Positions 46,184 through 55,588 of a stretch of 64,000 bases of DNA are shown piece after piece. The stretch lies in NCBI RefSeq assembly GCF_014699115.1, contig NZ_JACXAD010000010.1:122759-186758 (forward strand), in the 5' to 3' direction. How positions within the stretch are numbered: the stretch's first letter is position 1; each line of letters opens with the position of its first letter. The translations under genes were made by a program, and so were the position numbers. The stretch is from Hymenobacter montanus. GTDB taxonomy: Bacteria > Bacteroidota > Bacteroidia > Cytophagales > Hymenobacteraceae. Under the pieces are notes generated by a model. The model had not been told where the DNA came from. It was given only the letters and a program-made list of their open reading frames with translations, and did no database searches.

Positions 46184-47743
46184 TCACATTACCAACGGCT
46201 TGCCCTGATAAAAATCGAGCACCTTGCGCCGGAAGAAGAACTCGTACTTCGCCTGAATCATGTCTGACTCGGCGGCGGTAAGGTTGTTGCGGGCAATGTT
46301 GAAGTCCGTGCCGTTCAGCAGGCCGTTGTTGAAGCGGATTTCGGCGTTGCGAAACGCCAGCTTCAGGGCCTCTACCTGGCGCGAGCTGGCCGCGAAACGG
46401 CGCTGAGCCGCTAGCACGTCGGCGAAGCTCTGCTGAATGGTCTGGCGCAGTTGCAGCCGGGCTTGCTCGGCGCGGAGCTCGGCCTGCTGCCGGCCGAGCT
46501 GGGCCCGCTGCACGCCCACCCGGTTTTGGAGCCCGTTCACAATCGGGATGTTGAGGCTGAACTGCAGAAACTCCCCGCGGTTGTCGGCCAGCTGATCCAG
46601 AAACTTGTAGGGCAGCTGCTCAAAGGAAGTTTGCGGGCTCAGCAACACGTAGGGCGAAGGCACATACTTGCCGGGCATGGTGGGGTCGGGCTGCAGCACC
46701 GGCACCGGCACCGGCTCACCGCTTACCCGCACCTGCTGGGTGCGCACCGACGAAAAGCCCGTTTGCACGCCGCCGGCAACGGTCAGGCGCGGGTAGTAGG
46801 CGCCCCGGGCAATGTCGATGCCCCGCTGCGCGCTTTGCACGCGTAAATCAGCGGCCTGAATTTCGGGCAGGCGCTGGCGGGCCAGCTCAAACGTGGCGTT
46901 GGGGTCGAGCTCGTTGGTCGTGCTGGCGGCAAAGGCCGTGGGATCGGGCAGGTCCGGTACGACCACCTCAAATTGAGCGGCCGTGGCCGGGTCGAGGTTG
47001 AGCTGCTGAACCAGGGCCAGCTGGGCCAGGGCCCGCTGGTTCTGGGCCGTTACCAGGGTGCGCTCCTCACTGGCCAGCTGAGCGCGGCTGTCCAGCAGGT
47101 TGCCTTCGGCCACGGCCCCGGCTTTGAGGAGCTTTTCGCTGCGCGTCACTTGTTCGCGCACGGAGTTCAGCCGGGCTTCGGCGGCCCGAATCAGCTCATT
47201 GGCCAACAGCAGCTGCAAGAAGGACGAAGCCACGTTCAGCGACAAGTCGTTGCGGGCCTTGTCGATGTCGACCCGCGCGGCCTGAGCATCCAGCACTCCC
47301 TGCTTCACGGTATTGCGCAGCTGAAACCCCGAAAACAGCGTGGCCTGGGCGGTGGCTGAGAAGTTGTTAGACCGCACGTTCAGCTGTTGAAACTGATTGG
47401 TGAACGGGTCGCGGTTGGTGCCGAAGTTATAGCCCTGGGTGCCACTCACGCCCGCCGTGGGCAGCAGCGCGGCCCGGTTGAGGCGCTGCGTGGCTTCCTG
47501 CTGCTGCGCCGTAAGCTCGCTCTGGCGCACGCTCAGGTTATGTTGCAGGGCGTGTTCGACGGCGCGTTGCAGGGTCCAGGGGCCGGTGGTGGTCGGCGCG
47601 GGGGTGCCCAGGGCCGCGGCGGGGGGGCTGGTGGGGGCCGGAGTCTGGGCTTGCGCCGGGGCTCCCGCCAGCAGGGTGCCAACTACCGCGGCCAGGGTGA
47701 AGGACCGGGTAGCGGGCGCATTGACGGTGGTTGTTTGTTTCAT
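46184..47743 (-). CDS. TolC family outer membrane efflux protein
   Basis: A 519-residue TolC-type channel forming the outer membrane exit of a tripartite pump. A signal peptide (about 1-32, ending GAPAQAQT) precedes a Pro/Ala-rich spacer (about 33-58) and two OEP repeats (about 65-260 and 285-500) with long helices such as LNVASSFLQLLLANELIRAA and FADVLAAQRRFAASSRQVEA. The beta-strand segments NFGTNRDPFTNQ and LQFSLNIPIVNGLQNRVGVQ are recognisable. It is upstream of the adaptor gene, a normal arrangement. Confidence 0.92.
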   Translation of the reverse strand: MKQTTTVNAPATRSFTLAAVVGTLLAGAPAQAQTPAPTSPPAAALGTPAPTTTGPWTLQRAVEHALQHNLSVRQSELTAQQQEATQRLNRAALLPTAGVSGTQGYNFGTNRDPFTNQFQQLNVRSNNFSATAQATLFSGFQLRNTVKQGVLDAQAARVDIDKARNDLSLNVASSFLQLLLANELIRAAEARLNSVREQVTRSEKLLKAGAVAEGNLLDSRAQLASEERTLVTAQNQRALAQLALVQQLNLDPATAAQFEVVVPDLPDPTAFAASTTNELDPNATFELARQRLPEIQAADLRVQSAQRGIDIARGAYYPRLTVAGGVQTGFSSVRTQQVRVSGEPVPVPVLQPDPTMPGKYVPSPYVLLSPQTSFEQLPYKFLDQLADNRGEFLQFSLNIPIVNGLQNRVGVQRAQLGRQQAELRAEQARLQLRQTIQQSFADVLAAQRRFAASSRQVEALKLAFRNAEIRFNNGLLNGTDFNIARNNLTAAESDMIQAKYEFFFRRKVLDFYQGKPLVM

Positions 47744-47818
47744 CGCGCAGAAAAGTTGGTGCTTGGAGAACGGGAAAACGGTTGCGGGGCCCGCTCTTGT
47801 TACGACGGGCCGGAGCGG

Positions 47819-48499
47819 CTATTCCAGCGTCGGAATGGAAGTAATGCGCTGCACCCAGCTCAGCTGTCGCAAATAAGTCAGGGTTATCTCTTTGATGGGG
47901 CTGTCCATTTCGATGAACTGCCGGGCCGCGTCGTTGCGGCCCTTCCGGCTCACGAACATGGTGGCGATGTTGCAGTCGTCGTGGGCAATAACCGAGGCAA
48001 TGAAGGCGATGGAGCCGGGAACGTCGTGGGCATCGATGATGAGCGTGTGCAGGGAGCCGGAAAAATCGGCCGGAAACCCGTCTACTTCCACAATCCGGAT
48101 AACGCCGCCGCCCCGGCTCTGGCCCACCACCTCCACCCGGTGGCCGGTGGCCCCGTCCAGCAGGTTCAGCTTGATGGTGTTGGGGTGCATGGTCGAGGCA
48201 TTGCCCACGCTCTGAAACGTGTAGCGCAGGCCCGCTTCGGCGGCGTGGTCGAAGGCCGTGCGGATGCGGGTATCGTCGGGCGCGTAGCCCAACAAGCCGG
48301 CCACGATGGCGCGGTCGGAGCCGTGGCCTTCGTAGGTGCGGGCGAAGGAGTTATAGAAGGTGACCACCGCCTCGGTGGGCACGGCGCCTAGAATGCGGAT
48401 GGCGGCCCGTGCGATGCGCACCACCCCGGCCGTGTGCGACGAGCTGGGCCCAATCATCACGGGCCCAATCATATCGAAAATACTTGATTTCTCGGCCAT
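47819..48499 (-). CDS. sdaAB: L-serine ammonia-lyase, beta subunit
   Basis: The beta chain of an iron-sulfur L-serine dehydratase, deaminating serine to pyruvate. SSIFDMIGPVMIGPSSSHTA at the N-terminus is the defining motif, followed by YNSFARTYEGHGSDRAIVAG and GNASTMHPNTIKL. A C-terminal ACT domain (about 145-226, HTLIIDAHDVPGSIAF onward) may bind serine. ATG 48499 gives 226 residues. The alpha subunit (sdaAA), with the Fe-S cysteines, is not in this window, so it must be encoded elsewhere. Confidence 0.93.
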   Translation of the reverse strand: MAEKSSIFDMIGPVMIGPSSSHTAGVVRIARAAIRILGAVPTEAVVTFYNSFARTYEGHGSDRAIVAGLLGYAPDDTRIRTAFDHAAEAGLRYTFQSVGNASTMHPNTIKLNLLDGATGHRVEVVGQSRGGGVIRIVEVDGFPADFSGSLHTLIIDAHDVPGSIAFIASVIAHDDCNIATMFVSRKGRNDAARQFIEMDSPIKEITLTYLRQLSWVQRITSIPTLE

Positions 48500-48815
48500 G
48501 CGCTTACGCTGGGTTAACGGCTTTGGGGCTAAAATTAGCGGATTGAGGCCATACCATCCGCCGCGATGGTGGCCGGGTGCTCGTCGCGGATTACCAGATG
48601 CCGGGTGCTCATTATTCGTTGCCCGGCCCCCGGGCCGAACCCCGGCAGCGCCCGGCACGGGTTGCGAGAATCAGGGGCAAAGATGCCGCTCCGGCGCGCA
48701 AGTTGCGTCCGGACTGGGGCGGCGCGCGAATCGGCGTCCCGGAACCTGGCTATTTTACCGATATTTGCCGGCCCCAGTCCGGGCGCTTTGCCCTCCACCC
48801 CTCTCCTTCTCCTGC

Positions 48816-49820
48816 ATGTCCGCACCTCCCACCCCGGACGAATTTTCTCCTGCCGTGCTCGCTCAGCTGCGCCGGCTTCAGGAGAAATACGCCCCCGACG
48901 GCCAAGACCTGGCCGCCTACCTCGAAGGCCTGTACCACGCCAAGTACGTCAACTATTGGGACTACATTGAGCTCGATACGCTGCTGTCGCTGCAGCGACC
49001 GCTCACCAACTTCCCCGACGAGCGGATCTTCATCATGTACCACCAGATTTCCGAGCTGTACTTCAAGCTCTGTCTGTGCGAGTACGAGCAAATCGGCAAC
49101 CTAACCGCGCCGACCCTCGAAGAAATCGTGCTGCGCCTGGGCCGCATCAACCGCTATTTCGAAAACCTCATCGATTCGTTCGACGTGATGGTCGACGGCA
49201 TGGACAAACACCAGTTTCTGGACTTCCGGATGGCCCTGATGCCGGCCTCGGGCTTCCAGTCGGTGCAGTACCGAATGATTGAGATTGCCAGCACCAGCCT
49301 CGACAACCTCACCGACCAGGTGAAGCGCCAGGCCCTGGGCGAAGCGTCGGCCCACGACTACGGCCAGCTGCTGGGCTGCATTTATTGGAAAGCGGGTGCC
49401 ACCGTGGAAGAGAGCGGGGCCAAGGCCCTTACTCTCATCGAGTTCGAGCGCAAATACACCGCCGACCTGGTACGGCACGCCGAAGCCTACCACGACCGCA
49501 ACGTGTGGGTCGTGGTCCAGCGCCTGCCCCAGGAAGACCGCGAGCACCCCCACCTGCTCCGCGCCCTGCGCCAGCTCGACGTGAGCGTGAACGTGAACTG
49601 GCCCCTGATGCACTTCAAGTCGGCGGTGCGCTACCTGCAGCGCAACCCCACCGACCTGGCCGCGACCGGTGGCACTAACTGGCGCAGCTACCTGCCCCCC
49701 AAGTTTCAGCGGCGCATTTTCTACCCCCAGCTCTGGACCGCGCAAGAACTCGCCGACTGGGGCAAAGGCTGGGTAGAGCAGGTGCTGGACGAAGGCCCCA
49801 AGCGCAAGAACCGAAGCTAA
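48816..49820 (+). CDS. Tryptophan 2,3-dioxygenase family protein
   Basis: A 334-residue heme-dioxygenase-like protein that would open the indole ring of tryptophan (kynurenine pathway). The family blocks are present: ERIFIMYHQISELYFKLCL, DKHQFLDFRMALMPASGFQS and WPLMHFKSAVRYLQRNPTDL with a His in the proximal heme-ligand position, followed by ATGGTNWRSYLPP. The family's GTGGSSGYHYL loop is only partly kept (ATGGTNW), so substrate specificity may differ. ATG 48816 is favoured; the open frame continues far upstream over the divergent sdaAB start. No other kynurenine gene is adjacent. Confidence 0.85.
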   Translation: MSAPPTPDEFSPAVLAQLRRLQEKYAPDGQDLAAYLEGLYHAKYVNYWDYIELDTLLSLQRPLTNFPDERIFIMYHQISELYFKLCLCEYEQIGNLTAPTLEEIVLRLGRINRYFENLIDSFDVMVDGMDKHQFLDFRMALMPASGFQSVQYRMIEIASTSLDNLTDQVKRQALGEASAHDYGQLLGCIYWKAGATVEESGAKALTLIEFERKYTADLVRHAEAYHDRNVWVVVQRLPQEDREHPHLLRALRQLDVSVNVNWPLMHFKSAVRYLQRNPTDLAATGGTNWRSYLPPKFQRRIFYPQLWTAQELADWGKGWVEQVLDEGPKRKNRS

Positions 49821-49988
49821 AGCCCCAGGCGGCGGACCGCCCACACGGGGTAGGCCCCACGCGCCCGGACCGGCCCCGCGCCAGCCCGTTACCAGCACCC
49901 GGCTGGATAACCTTCCGCCTAAGGTGTCGTTCAATTGGATAGCCCAAGGGGACGTTTGTCCCCTCCATTGAACAAACCCACCAAGGAC

Positions 49989-50405
49989 ATGCCAGAGACC
50001 CACTATCTCGAAGACGTGCTGAATACGCCGCAGAAAAAGCTGGCTTTCTTTCAGAACGTGATACTGCTCGCCGCGGCCGATGGCCGCCTGAGCACCGACG
50101 AAGGCGACTTTTTGCTGCAACTCGGCAACAAGCTCGGGTTGAAGCCGGCAGAAGTAATGCCCATTGCCGACAACCTCGGGGTGCTCAGCTTTGTGGTACC
50201 CGCCGAGGGCCTGCAGCGCACCCTGGAGCTGCAAACCCTGGTGCAGATGATGCTGCAGGACGGGCAAATCGACGCCCGCGAGTACGCCTTGTGCCTGGAG
50301 TACGCCCACCGAATTGGCTACGGCAAGGCCATTCTCGACGACATGGTGGCCCAGTTGGCCGGGGACCAGCCGGCAGCGGCACCCAACCCGCCAACGGTGC
50401 GTTAG
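49989..50405 (+). CDS. TerB-like tellurite-resistance domain protein
   Basis: A 138-residue all-helical TerB-type protein. LAFFQNVILLAAADGRLSTD then EGDFLLQLGNKLGL and, further on, MMLQDGQIDAREYALCLEYA show the paired acidic loops (AADGRLSTDE and QDGQIDARE) thought to bind metal in this fold. The tail is Pro/Ala rich. ATG 49989 is used. TerB homologues occur in many contexts, so tellurite resistance should not be assumed here. Confidence 0.8.
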   Translation: MPETHYLEDVLNTPQKKLAFFQNVILLAAADGRLSTDEGDFLLQLGNKLGLKPAEVMPIADNLGVLSFVVPAEGLQRTLELQTLVQMMLQDGQIDAREYALCLEYAHRIGYGKAILDDMVAQLAGDQPAAAPNPPTVR

Positions 50406-50669
50406 CCCCAAGGCGCGAATCGGACCAGCCGCTGTTGGCCTTGATTAAAAGTTTAGTTCAAAAGTCGCATTTGATACTCAGCAGACTCGCGTTGCGTACC
50501 GTTAAGTAAAGCCATCAGGAGCACCAGACCGGTACTTTGCTTGGATAGCCTTGTTCCAGGCACTGCTTTTTTGCCATAGAAGGCTCTGCACTAACGAAAA
50601 GCTTGCACGCAGACCACCTGAGATTTTTAAACGATATTCTTAAATAAGGGCAATACCAAAAGTTTAAAA

Positions 50670-51455
50670 ATGATAGTGAATAGAAAAATTGCAATAGTGA
50701 CGGGCACAAGCCGACTTAAGGGAATAGGGAGAGCTATTTGTATCGAACTGGCTAAAAATGACATTGATATATTTTTTACTTTTTGGAGTGAGTATGACAA
50801 ACAAATGCCTTGGCAAACTGACGACAACGAGCCAGACTTAATTCAAGCAGAAATAAGCGCTTTAGGAGTCAGATGCGAAAAGTTAGAGTTTAACTTTTTA
50901 GGTAAAGAGGGCGTGGAAGCATTGCTAAATGAAGTAAAAAACAAGCTGGGCTTTCCAACAATACTGGTAAACAATGCGACTTACAGCACCCAGACAAGCA
51001 TAGACACTATTACGGCCGAAGAACTGGACAAGCATTACACAGTAAATTTTAAAGTTCCTGCCTTGTTAACGGCAGAATTTGTCAAGCAATATCAAGGGCA
51101 TAAAAACGGAAGAATCATCAACCTGACCTCTGGCCAGACGTTGAGTTTTATGAGTAATGAAGTTGCTTATGCGACAACAAAAGGCGCCATTGAAACTTTA
51201 ACCCGAACGATATCGCAGGAAATTGCGAAAAAAGGAATAACAATAAACGCGGTCAATCCAGGGCTGACTGACACAGGTTGGCTTGACGAAAAGCAAAAAA
51301 GAATATTTAGCGAAAGATTTCCAATGGGGCGCCTCGGACAACCAGAAGATGTTGCCAAGCTAATCTCATTTCTTGTCAGTGAAAACGCCGAATGGATCAC
51401 GGGGCAAGTAATTCATTCGGAAGGGGGCTTTGTGCGAGAACATTACGGCAGCTAA
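50670..51455 (+). CDS. SDR family oxidoreductase, AT-rich and probably acquired
   Basis: A 261-residue classical short-chain dehydrogenase. The cofactor motif IAIVTGTSRLKGIGRAICIE, the LVNNATYS motif, the catalytic Ser in NLTSGQTLSF and the catalytic YATTK are all present, with the NPGLTDTGW loop after them. A close relation to 3-ketoacyl-ACP reductases and to aminoglycoside- or drug-linked SDRs is possible. The gene is clearly more AT-rich, with many AAA, GAA and ATA codons, than its neighbours, suggesting recent transfer from a low-GC Bacteroidota. About 260 gene-free bases precede it. Confidence 0.9.
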   Translation: MIVNRKIAIVTGTSRLKGIGRAICIELAKNDIDIFFTFWSEYDKQMPWQTDDNEPDLIQAEISALGVRCEKLEFNFLGKEGVEALLNEVKNKLGFPTILVNNATYSTQTSIDTITAEELDKHYTVNFKVPALLTAEFVKQYQGHKNGRIINLTSGQTLSFMSNEVAYATTKGAIETLTRTISQEIAKKGITINAVNPGLTDTGWLDEKQKRIFSERFPMGRLGQPEDVAKLISFLVSENAEWITGQVIHSEGGFVREHYGS

Positions 51456-51626
51456 CATCGGTCCTACAAAAGGGCTGTTTCCGTGCCTTCGTGGTCATTT
51501 TTCAAACTCGCGTGCCGACTAGATGTGACTTTTGGCCCAACCGCTATTACGACTTCTGCAACACTAAGGAGGCTGGTTTTCGTATTGGAAAGCCCGCCTC
51601 TTCTTATTTCATTCGTCTTGTCCGCC

Positions 51627-51914
51627 ATGACCCATTCCGACCAGCAAACCATCGACACCACCCTCAACCAGTTGCGGGCCGTGCACGCCAACATGGGCAA
51701 CTTGTGGGACGCCGAAACCATGGCCACCTTTTACTACAGCGTACTCAGCGGCACCGTCGCCCGCAATGGGCCCGAGGTCGCCAAAGCCATCAGCAGCATG
51801 ACAGCCGAGGTGTTCGACAACGCCTCCAAGTCGCACGCCAACCTGGGCAGCCTCACTAACGGCCTGCCCCACCGCGGCCCCGCCTCTTCCGACGAAAGTT
51901 CTTCGCTGCGGTAA
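51627..51914 (+). CDS. Hypothetical protein, 95 aa
   Basis: A small soluble helical protein: MTHSDQQTIDTTLNQLRAVH, HANMGNLWDAETMATFYYSV and EVAKAISSMTAEVFDNASK. High-GC codon use like the core genome supports a real gene. No family recognised. It ends 8 bases from the MHS transporter remnant on the opposite strand. Confidence 0.6.
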   Translation: MTHSDQQTIDTTLNQLRAVHANMGNLWDAETMATFYYSVLSGTVARNGPEVAKAISSMTAEVFDNASKSHANLGSLTNGLPHRGPASSDESSSLR

Positions 51915-51921
51915 GAACGGC

Positions 51922-52205
51922 CTATTCGTCGGCCGTCAGGCGGGAGCCGGTTCGGGTTTCACTCATCCGCCAGTACACCAGCAACGCGCAGCCGGTTACG
52001 TACCAATAAAACCACTCCTCCACGCCCTGAGCTTTGGCGAAAAGGGCCGCGTACTTGGCCGGCCCCCCGAAAACCGCCACGGTAAGGGCAAAAGGCAGGC
52101 CCACACCCAAAGCCCGGATTTCGGTTGGAAATAATTCGGCTTTCACCACGGCGTTGATGGAGGTGTAGCCGCTTACCACGAACAGCGCGGCAATTAGCAG
52201 GGCAG
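51922..52205 (-). pseudogene. C-terminal piece of an MHS-family (MFS) transporter
   Basis: The minus strand reads ALLIAALFVVSGYTSINAVV, KAELFPTEIRALGVGLPFAL and GVEEWFYWYVTGCALLVYW, which is the last two or three helices and tail of a metabolite:H+ symporter of the KgtP/ShiA type. The upstream part is cut at about 52205, where sequence switches to tnpA. The N-terminal piece of a similar protein lies at 58205-58480 on the same strand; the middle, about 240 residues, is missing. The loss probably followed Tn3 insertion and rearrangement. Confidence 0.8.
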
Positions 52206-52532
52206 CGGCCAACTACTTGCGCGAAGACACCCTCAAGCGCGCCACCACCCGCCTAGTTAACTACCAGCACCGCCAGTGGCTGGCCCAGCACTGGGGCGGG
52301 GGCACACTCTCCTCTTCCGACGGCCAGCGCTTCCCCGTCAGCGGCAAGATTCCTTTTACACCCACACCGCCGACCAGTACGCTCAGTTCGGCAGCCGGGC
52401 CATTTCCTCCACTACGCGCGCCGCCACGTACGTGCTCGACAAGGTGCTGGGCAACGAAACGGAGATGCCCCTGCTCGAGCACACCACCGATACGGCCGAC
52501 GTGCTGGTCAATGGCTTGCGTCCCCTGAGGTC
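52206..52532 (+). pseudogene. tnpA: C-terminal fragment of a Tn3-family transposase
   Basis: Begins ANYLREDTLKRATTRLVNYQ, followed by LAQHWGGGTLSSSDGQRFPV, the DDE-domain block of Tn3 transposases. A frameshift near 52350 moves the match to the next frame (FYTHTADQYAQFGSRAISST, then LLEHTTDTADVLV), which stops at 52542. The 5' end abuts the MHS transporter remnant and the 3' end runs into a 38-bp Tn3 end. The strand is opposite to the other tnpA pieces at 56571-57805. Confidence 0.85.
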
Positions 52533-52570
52533 CTTACCGTAATTCTTGGTCCAGTTACTAACGCAACCCC
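52533..52570. repeat. Tn3-type terminal inverted repeat (first copy)
   Basis: Read on the minus strand this 38-bp unit begins GGGGTTGCGTTAGTAAC and ends TTACGGTAAG, the GGGG...TAAG layout and length of Tn3-family ends. It adjoins the tnpA 3' end, as expected. It differs from the copy at 58167-58204 at the TT/GG next to GGGG and at one central base. The outer end (GGGG complement) points right. Confidence 0.9.
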
Positions 52571-52755
52571 TTTTGTAAGAACTCCTATAAGTAAAAAGCC
52601 AAAAAGAAGTAGCCTCGATCTTGTCAACGGGCCAAGGCTACGCAGGATGACCCCGAAAGCTCTCTTAAGGAGTTTAAAAATACAGGAATCTTACATGAAT
52701 AGCGATACTTTTATCACAGTATCTTGTGCTGCCCCAGTCTCTGCTGCGGAAAGGC
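52571..52755. other. Short intergenic segment
   Basis: 185 bases, AT-rich on the left, between the first Tn3 end and the stop of the TonB receptor. No gene or clear terminator seen. Confidence 0.4.
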
Positions 52756-55263
52756 CTATTGCCGGCCGTGCTGCTGGCCGCCGTTGCCTTTTACGTCGTC
52801 GTTAGCAACGGTTTTGCGTTGCCGCCCTTCCTGTGCCTGGCCGAAGCGGTAGGTGACCGTCACGCGCCCAGCCTGTTGATACGCGCGGTATTGCTGGGTT
52901 TCAGCAAACTCCGGGGTTTCAATGCGGGTGCGGTAGGGCCAGTACCGGTGGAAGGGGTTGTCGAGGGTGAAAACAAAGTCGGCTTTTTCCTGCCACAACG
53001 ACTTTTTAACACCCAGGGAGTAATGGAGGTCAGCCGGGCCGGGCCCTTGCAAGTCGGGCGTGGGCCACGAGTAAGAGAAAACGGCTTGGGCAGTAAAATT
53101 TTTGGGCAATACGTACGACGTATTTAAACTCAAGCCGCCCGTGAACCCGCGCTGCGCGATGCCCAGCGCCGGCGAGCGGCGAGTGATGTACTGCATGTCG
53201 GGCCCCCCGCTGAGGTCCCAGTTTTTCAGTGGTTTCGCTGAAACGTAGCCGTTGAGCTGGTAAAATGTGTTGGCCGCCACGTTGGCGAAGGTTTGGGCCG
53301 TAATGCCGCTGGCGTCCGTTGCCAGACCGTAACCGCTGGCGAGGCCGCGCACGGTCTCTATGGCGTTGCCCGTGTGCCGCACCGACGCGGATACGCTAAC
53401 CGTGACCTGTTTCACCAGCGTGTTGTAACTCAGCTCGTAGCTATCGGCCAGCTCCGGATCGAGGCGTGGGTTACCAAATTCGTAATTACGCGGGTCACTG
53501 CGGTTGACGAAGGGGTTGAGGTAATCGATGAACGGGCGGGTGATGCGCCGCGAGTATACGAGGCGCAAGCTCTTGGCCTCCGAAAACGCATACTGGGCGC
53601 TGCCGCTGGGCAGCACGTGGGCGTAAACTTGCCCAGTCTGCGTGCCGGTGGTGCGAAAATCGACCGTGAGGCGGGTCCGCTCGGCGCGGGCGCCGAGGCT
53701 GAAGCTCAGCTTCTGGGTCAAGCGGAAGGCATAGGTGGCGTAGAGGGCCTGCACCTGCTGAACGTAGTTGAAATCGGTGGCGCCGTCGGGCTGGGGAACA
53801 AAATCGGGCTCCTGGTCGGGCTGGTAAGCATCGGTGGTAGCCACCGAGCCGGTGCGTCGGTAAATGGCTTTGCCCCCCGCTTCCAAGGTACAGAATTCGC
53901 CAAAGGGCTGGGTGAAGTCGGTTTGAACGGTGAATTCGCGGCCGGGCGTGCGGCTCCGGCTGCGCTCGCGGGAACTGGCGTTCCCAGTTGTGCCGGGGGT
54001 AGCAAAGCTGTCGAACTGGTCGGCGTTGTAGCCAAAGGCCGCGTCGTTGCGGGCGGCTTGGGCCACTAGGCTCCATTCGCGGCGCGGGGTAGCAAAGGTG
54101 CGGAGATAGGTGCCGGTCAGCTCGCCACTCAAGCCGGTCGACCGGCTTTGGATGGCGCGCCTCTGGAACTGGTTTTGCGCGGGGTTGCCAGCGTATCGGG
54201 TGGTAACATCCTGCCGATCATCGCCGCGCCACCCGTTCACCGAGCCAGCCAGCGAGAAGCCTTGGTGCTCAGTAGGGTCAAAATCGAGTGCCAGGGCACT
54301 GTAATAGGACTGGCCGGTCGACCGGCCGCTGCCGTTCTGGGTCAGCTGGCCGGGGCGGGCCAAGTCGGTGCGTTCCAGGGAAAACCCTGCCGGTCCGTAC
54401 CAGCGCCCGGCGCTGAGCGAGGTGCTGAATCTGATTTTGCCTTTTTGAAAATTAAGCGAACCGCCGCTGTTGGCGTCGCGGGTGCCGGCGGCGGCGTATA
54501 CGTCGCCGTGCAGGCTGCGTTCGGCGCCCTTCTTCAATACGATGTTGATGATGCCGGCCGTGCCTTCGCCGTCGTATCGGGCCGACGGGGCAGTGATCAC
54601 TTCAACGCGCTGGATCTGCGCGGCCGGAATGCTTCGGAGCGCTTCCGCTAAGTTTTGCGCCAAAGCGGGCGCGGGCCGGCCGTTGACCAGCACGGTGAAA
54701 TTGGCCGAACCGCGCAGCCGGGGGGTGCCCTTGCCGTCCACAGTCAGCAATGGGGCTTTACGCAGTACGTCGGCGGCACTGCCGCCGGCATTGGTTACGT
54801 CCTGGGCGGCATGGTAGACGAGGCGGTCGGGACGCACCTCCACCAGCGGCTTTTCGCCTACCACAACGGCTCCGGCCAGGGCCGTAGCGGCGGGGGGCAG
54901 GTGGAAAGGGCCGGCTTCCGTGGGACCCGTCGGGCCCACCAGCACGGCGCGGGTCTGAGTGCCGTAGCCCAGGCAGCTCACGCGCAGGCGGTAAGCGCCG
55001 GGCGCTAGGTTTGCCATAGCGAAGCGGCCCCGGTCGCTGGTCGTAACGCCAGCAATCGGCTCATCGGGGGGGGCCACGGCGGGCAACAATACGACGGTGG
55101 CGTACGGCACGGGCTCGCTGTTAGTCGAATCCAGCACCGTGCCCCGCAGACTACCGGGGGCGGTGAGCCCGAATGGGGCGGCAGGCACCTGGGCGCGGGC
55201 ACTGGGTGGGGGCAACGCCCCTGCTGCCAGCAGTGCCGCCCAATACGGCAGGTATAGTTTCAT
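52756..55263 (-). CDS. TonB-dependent receptor / outer membrane beta-barrel (OMP_b-brl_3 type)
   Basis: An 835-residue outer membrane receptor. A signal peptide (about 1-26, ending PPSARAQ) is followed by a CarboxypepD_reg-like domain (about 38-120, LRGTVLDSTNSEPVPYATVV) and a plug (about 140-240, LRKAPLLTVDGKGTPRLRGS, then GTAGIINIVLKKG). The barrel resembles the outer-membrane family of PF14905. I choose ATG 55263 (MKLYLPYWAALL); the frame runs 79 codons further without signal features. It lies between Tn3 remnants and may be transposon cargo, yet its GC content matches the core genome. Substrate unknown. Confidence 0.87.
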   Translation of the reverse strand: MKLYLPYWAALLAAGALPPPSARAQVPAAPFGLTAPGSLRGTVLDSTNSEPVPYATVVLLPAVAPPDEPIAGVTTSDRGRFAMANLAPGAYRLRVSCLGYGTQTRAVLVGPTGPTEAGPFHLPPAATALAGAVVVGEKPLVEVRPDRLVYHAAQDVTNAGGSAADVLRKAPLLTVDGKGTPRLRGSANFTVLVNGRPAPALAQNLAEALRSIPAAQIQRVEVITAPSARYDGEGTAGIINIVLKKGAERSLHGDVYAAAGTRDANSGGSLNFQKGKIRFSTSLSAGRWYGPAGFSLERTDLARPGQLTQNGSGRSTGQSYYSALALDFDPTEHQGFSLAGSVNGWRGDDRQDVTTRYAGNPAQNQFQRRAIQSRSTGLSGELTGTYLRTFATPRREWSLVAQAARNDAAFGYNADQFDSFATPGTTGNASSRERSRSRTPGREFTVQTDFTQPFGEFCTLEAGGKAIYRRTGSVATTDAYQPDQEPDFVPQPDGATDFNYVQQVQALYATYAFRLTQKLSFSLGARAERTRLTVDFRTTGTQTGQVYAHVLPSGSAQYAFSEAKSLRLVYSRRITRPFIDYLNPFVNRSDPRNYEFGNPRLDPELADSYELSYNTLVKQVTVSVSASVRHTGNAIETVRGLASGYGLATDASGITAQTFANVAANTFYQLNGYVSAKPLKNWDLSGGPDMQYITRRSPALGIAQRGFTGGLSLNTSYVLPKNFTAQAVFSYSWPTPDLQGPGPADLHYSLGVKKSLWQEKADFVFTLDNPFHRYWPYRTRIETPEFAETQQYRAYQQAGRVTVTYRFGQAQEGRQRKTVANDDVKGNGGQQHGRQ

Positions 55264-55422
55264 GGGGCAGACCGGCGAAAAGGGAGTAGACGAAGGCCCA
55301 GCGCTGCGCGGGTCACGCGCCCCGGCGGCGTTGGCTGCCGCCAGAAGCAGTTGAAAACCCATTAGCAATGGGCTCTCGACACGCAGAATACGCACCGGCA
55401 AGGGAAAGCGGGCCAACGATAA

Positions 55423-55452
55423 AAACCCCACTGGCGTGAGCCAGCGGGGTTT
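55423..55452. terminator. Hairpin between the TonB receptor and the small secreted protein gene
   Basis: AAACCCCACTGGC and GCCAGCGGGGTTT pair with one mismatch around a 4-base loop, with A and T flanks. It would terminate the upstream minus-strand gene that ends at 55552. Confidence 0.7.
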
Positions 55453-55488
55453 AAAAGAGGCTAACCCAGCGGTTAAGCCTAATGAATA

Positions 55489-55588
55489 GTGCCGCTGCAC
55501 TCACAGACCCAACTATTGCCTCAAAAATCTGAAGCGGAAATAGCAGCTAGTCTACAGAGTGCCTATGCACTGACAAACCCAAGTTCTG
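55489..55588. repeat. Imperfect direct repeat of about 33 bases
   Basis: AGTGCCGCTGCACTCACAGA (from 55487) and AGTGCCTATGCACTGACAAA (from about 55557) are the beginnings of two 33-base units, with about 8 differences over their length and roughly 70 bases from start to start. On the minus strand both encode G-x-[ST]-WVC-x-C-x-GT. Confidence 0.6.

Noticed and set aside
49101..50411. 436-codon open frame on the - strand over the TDO-like and TerB-like genes
   Set aside because: Spans two well-supported genes in antisense and lacks recognisable motifs.
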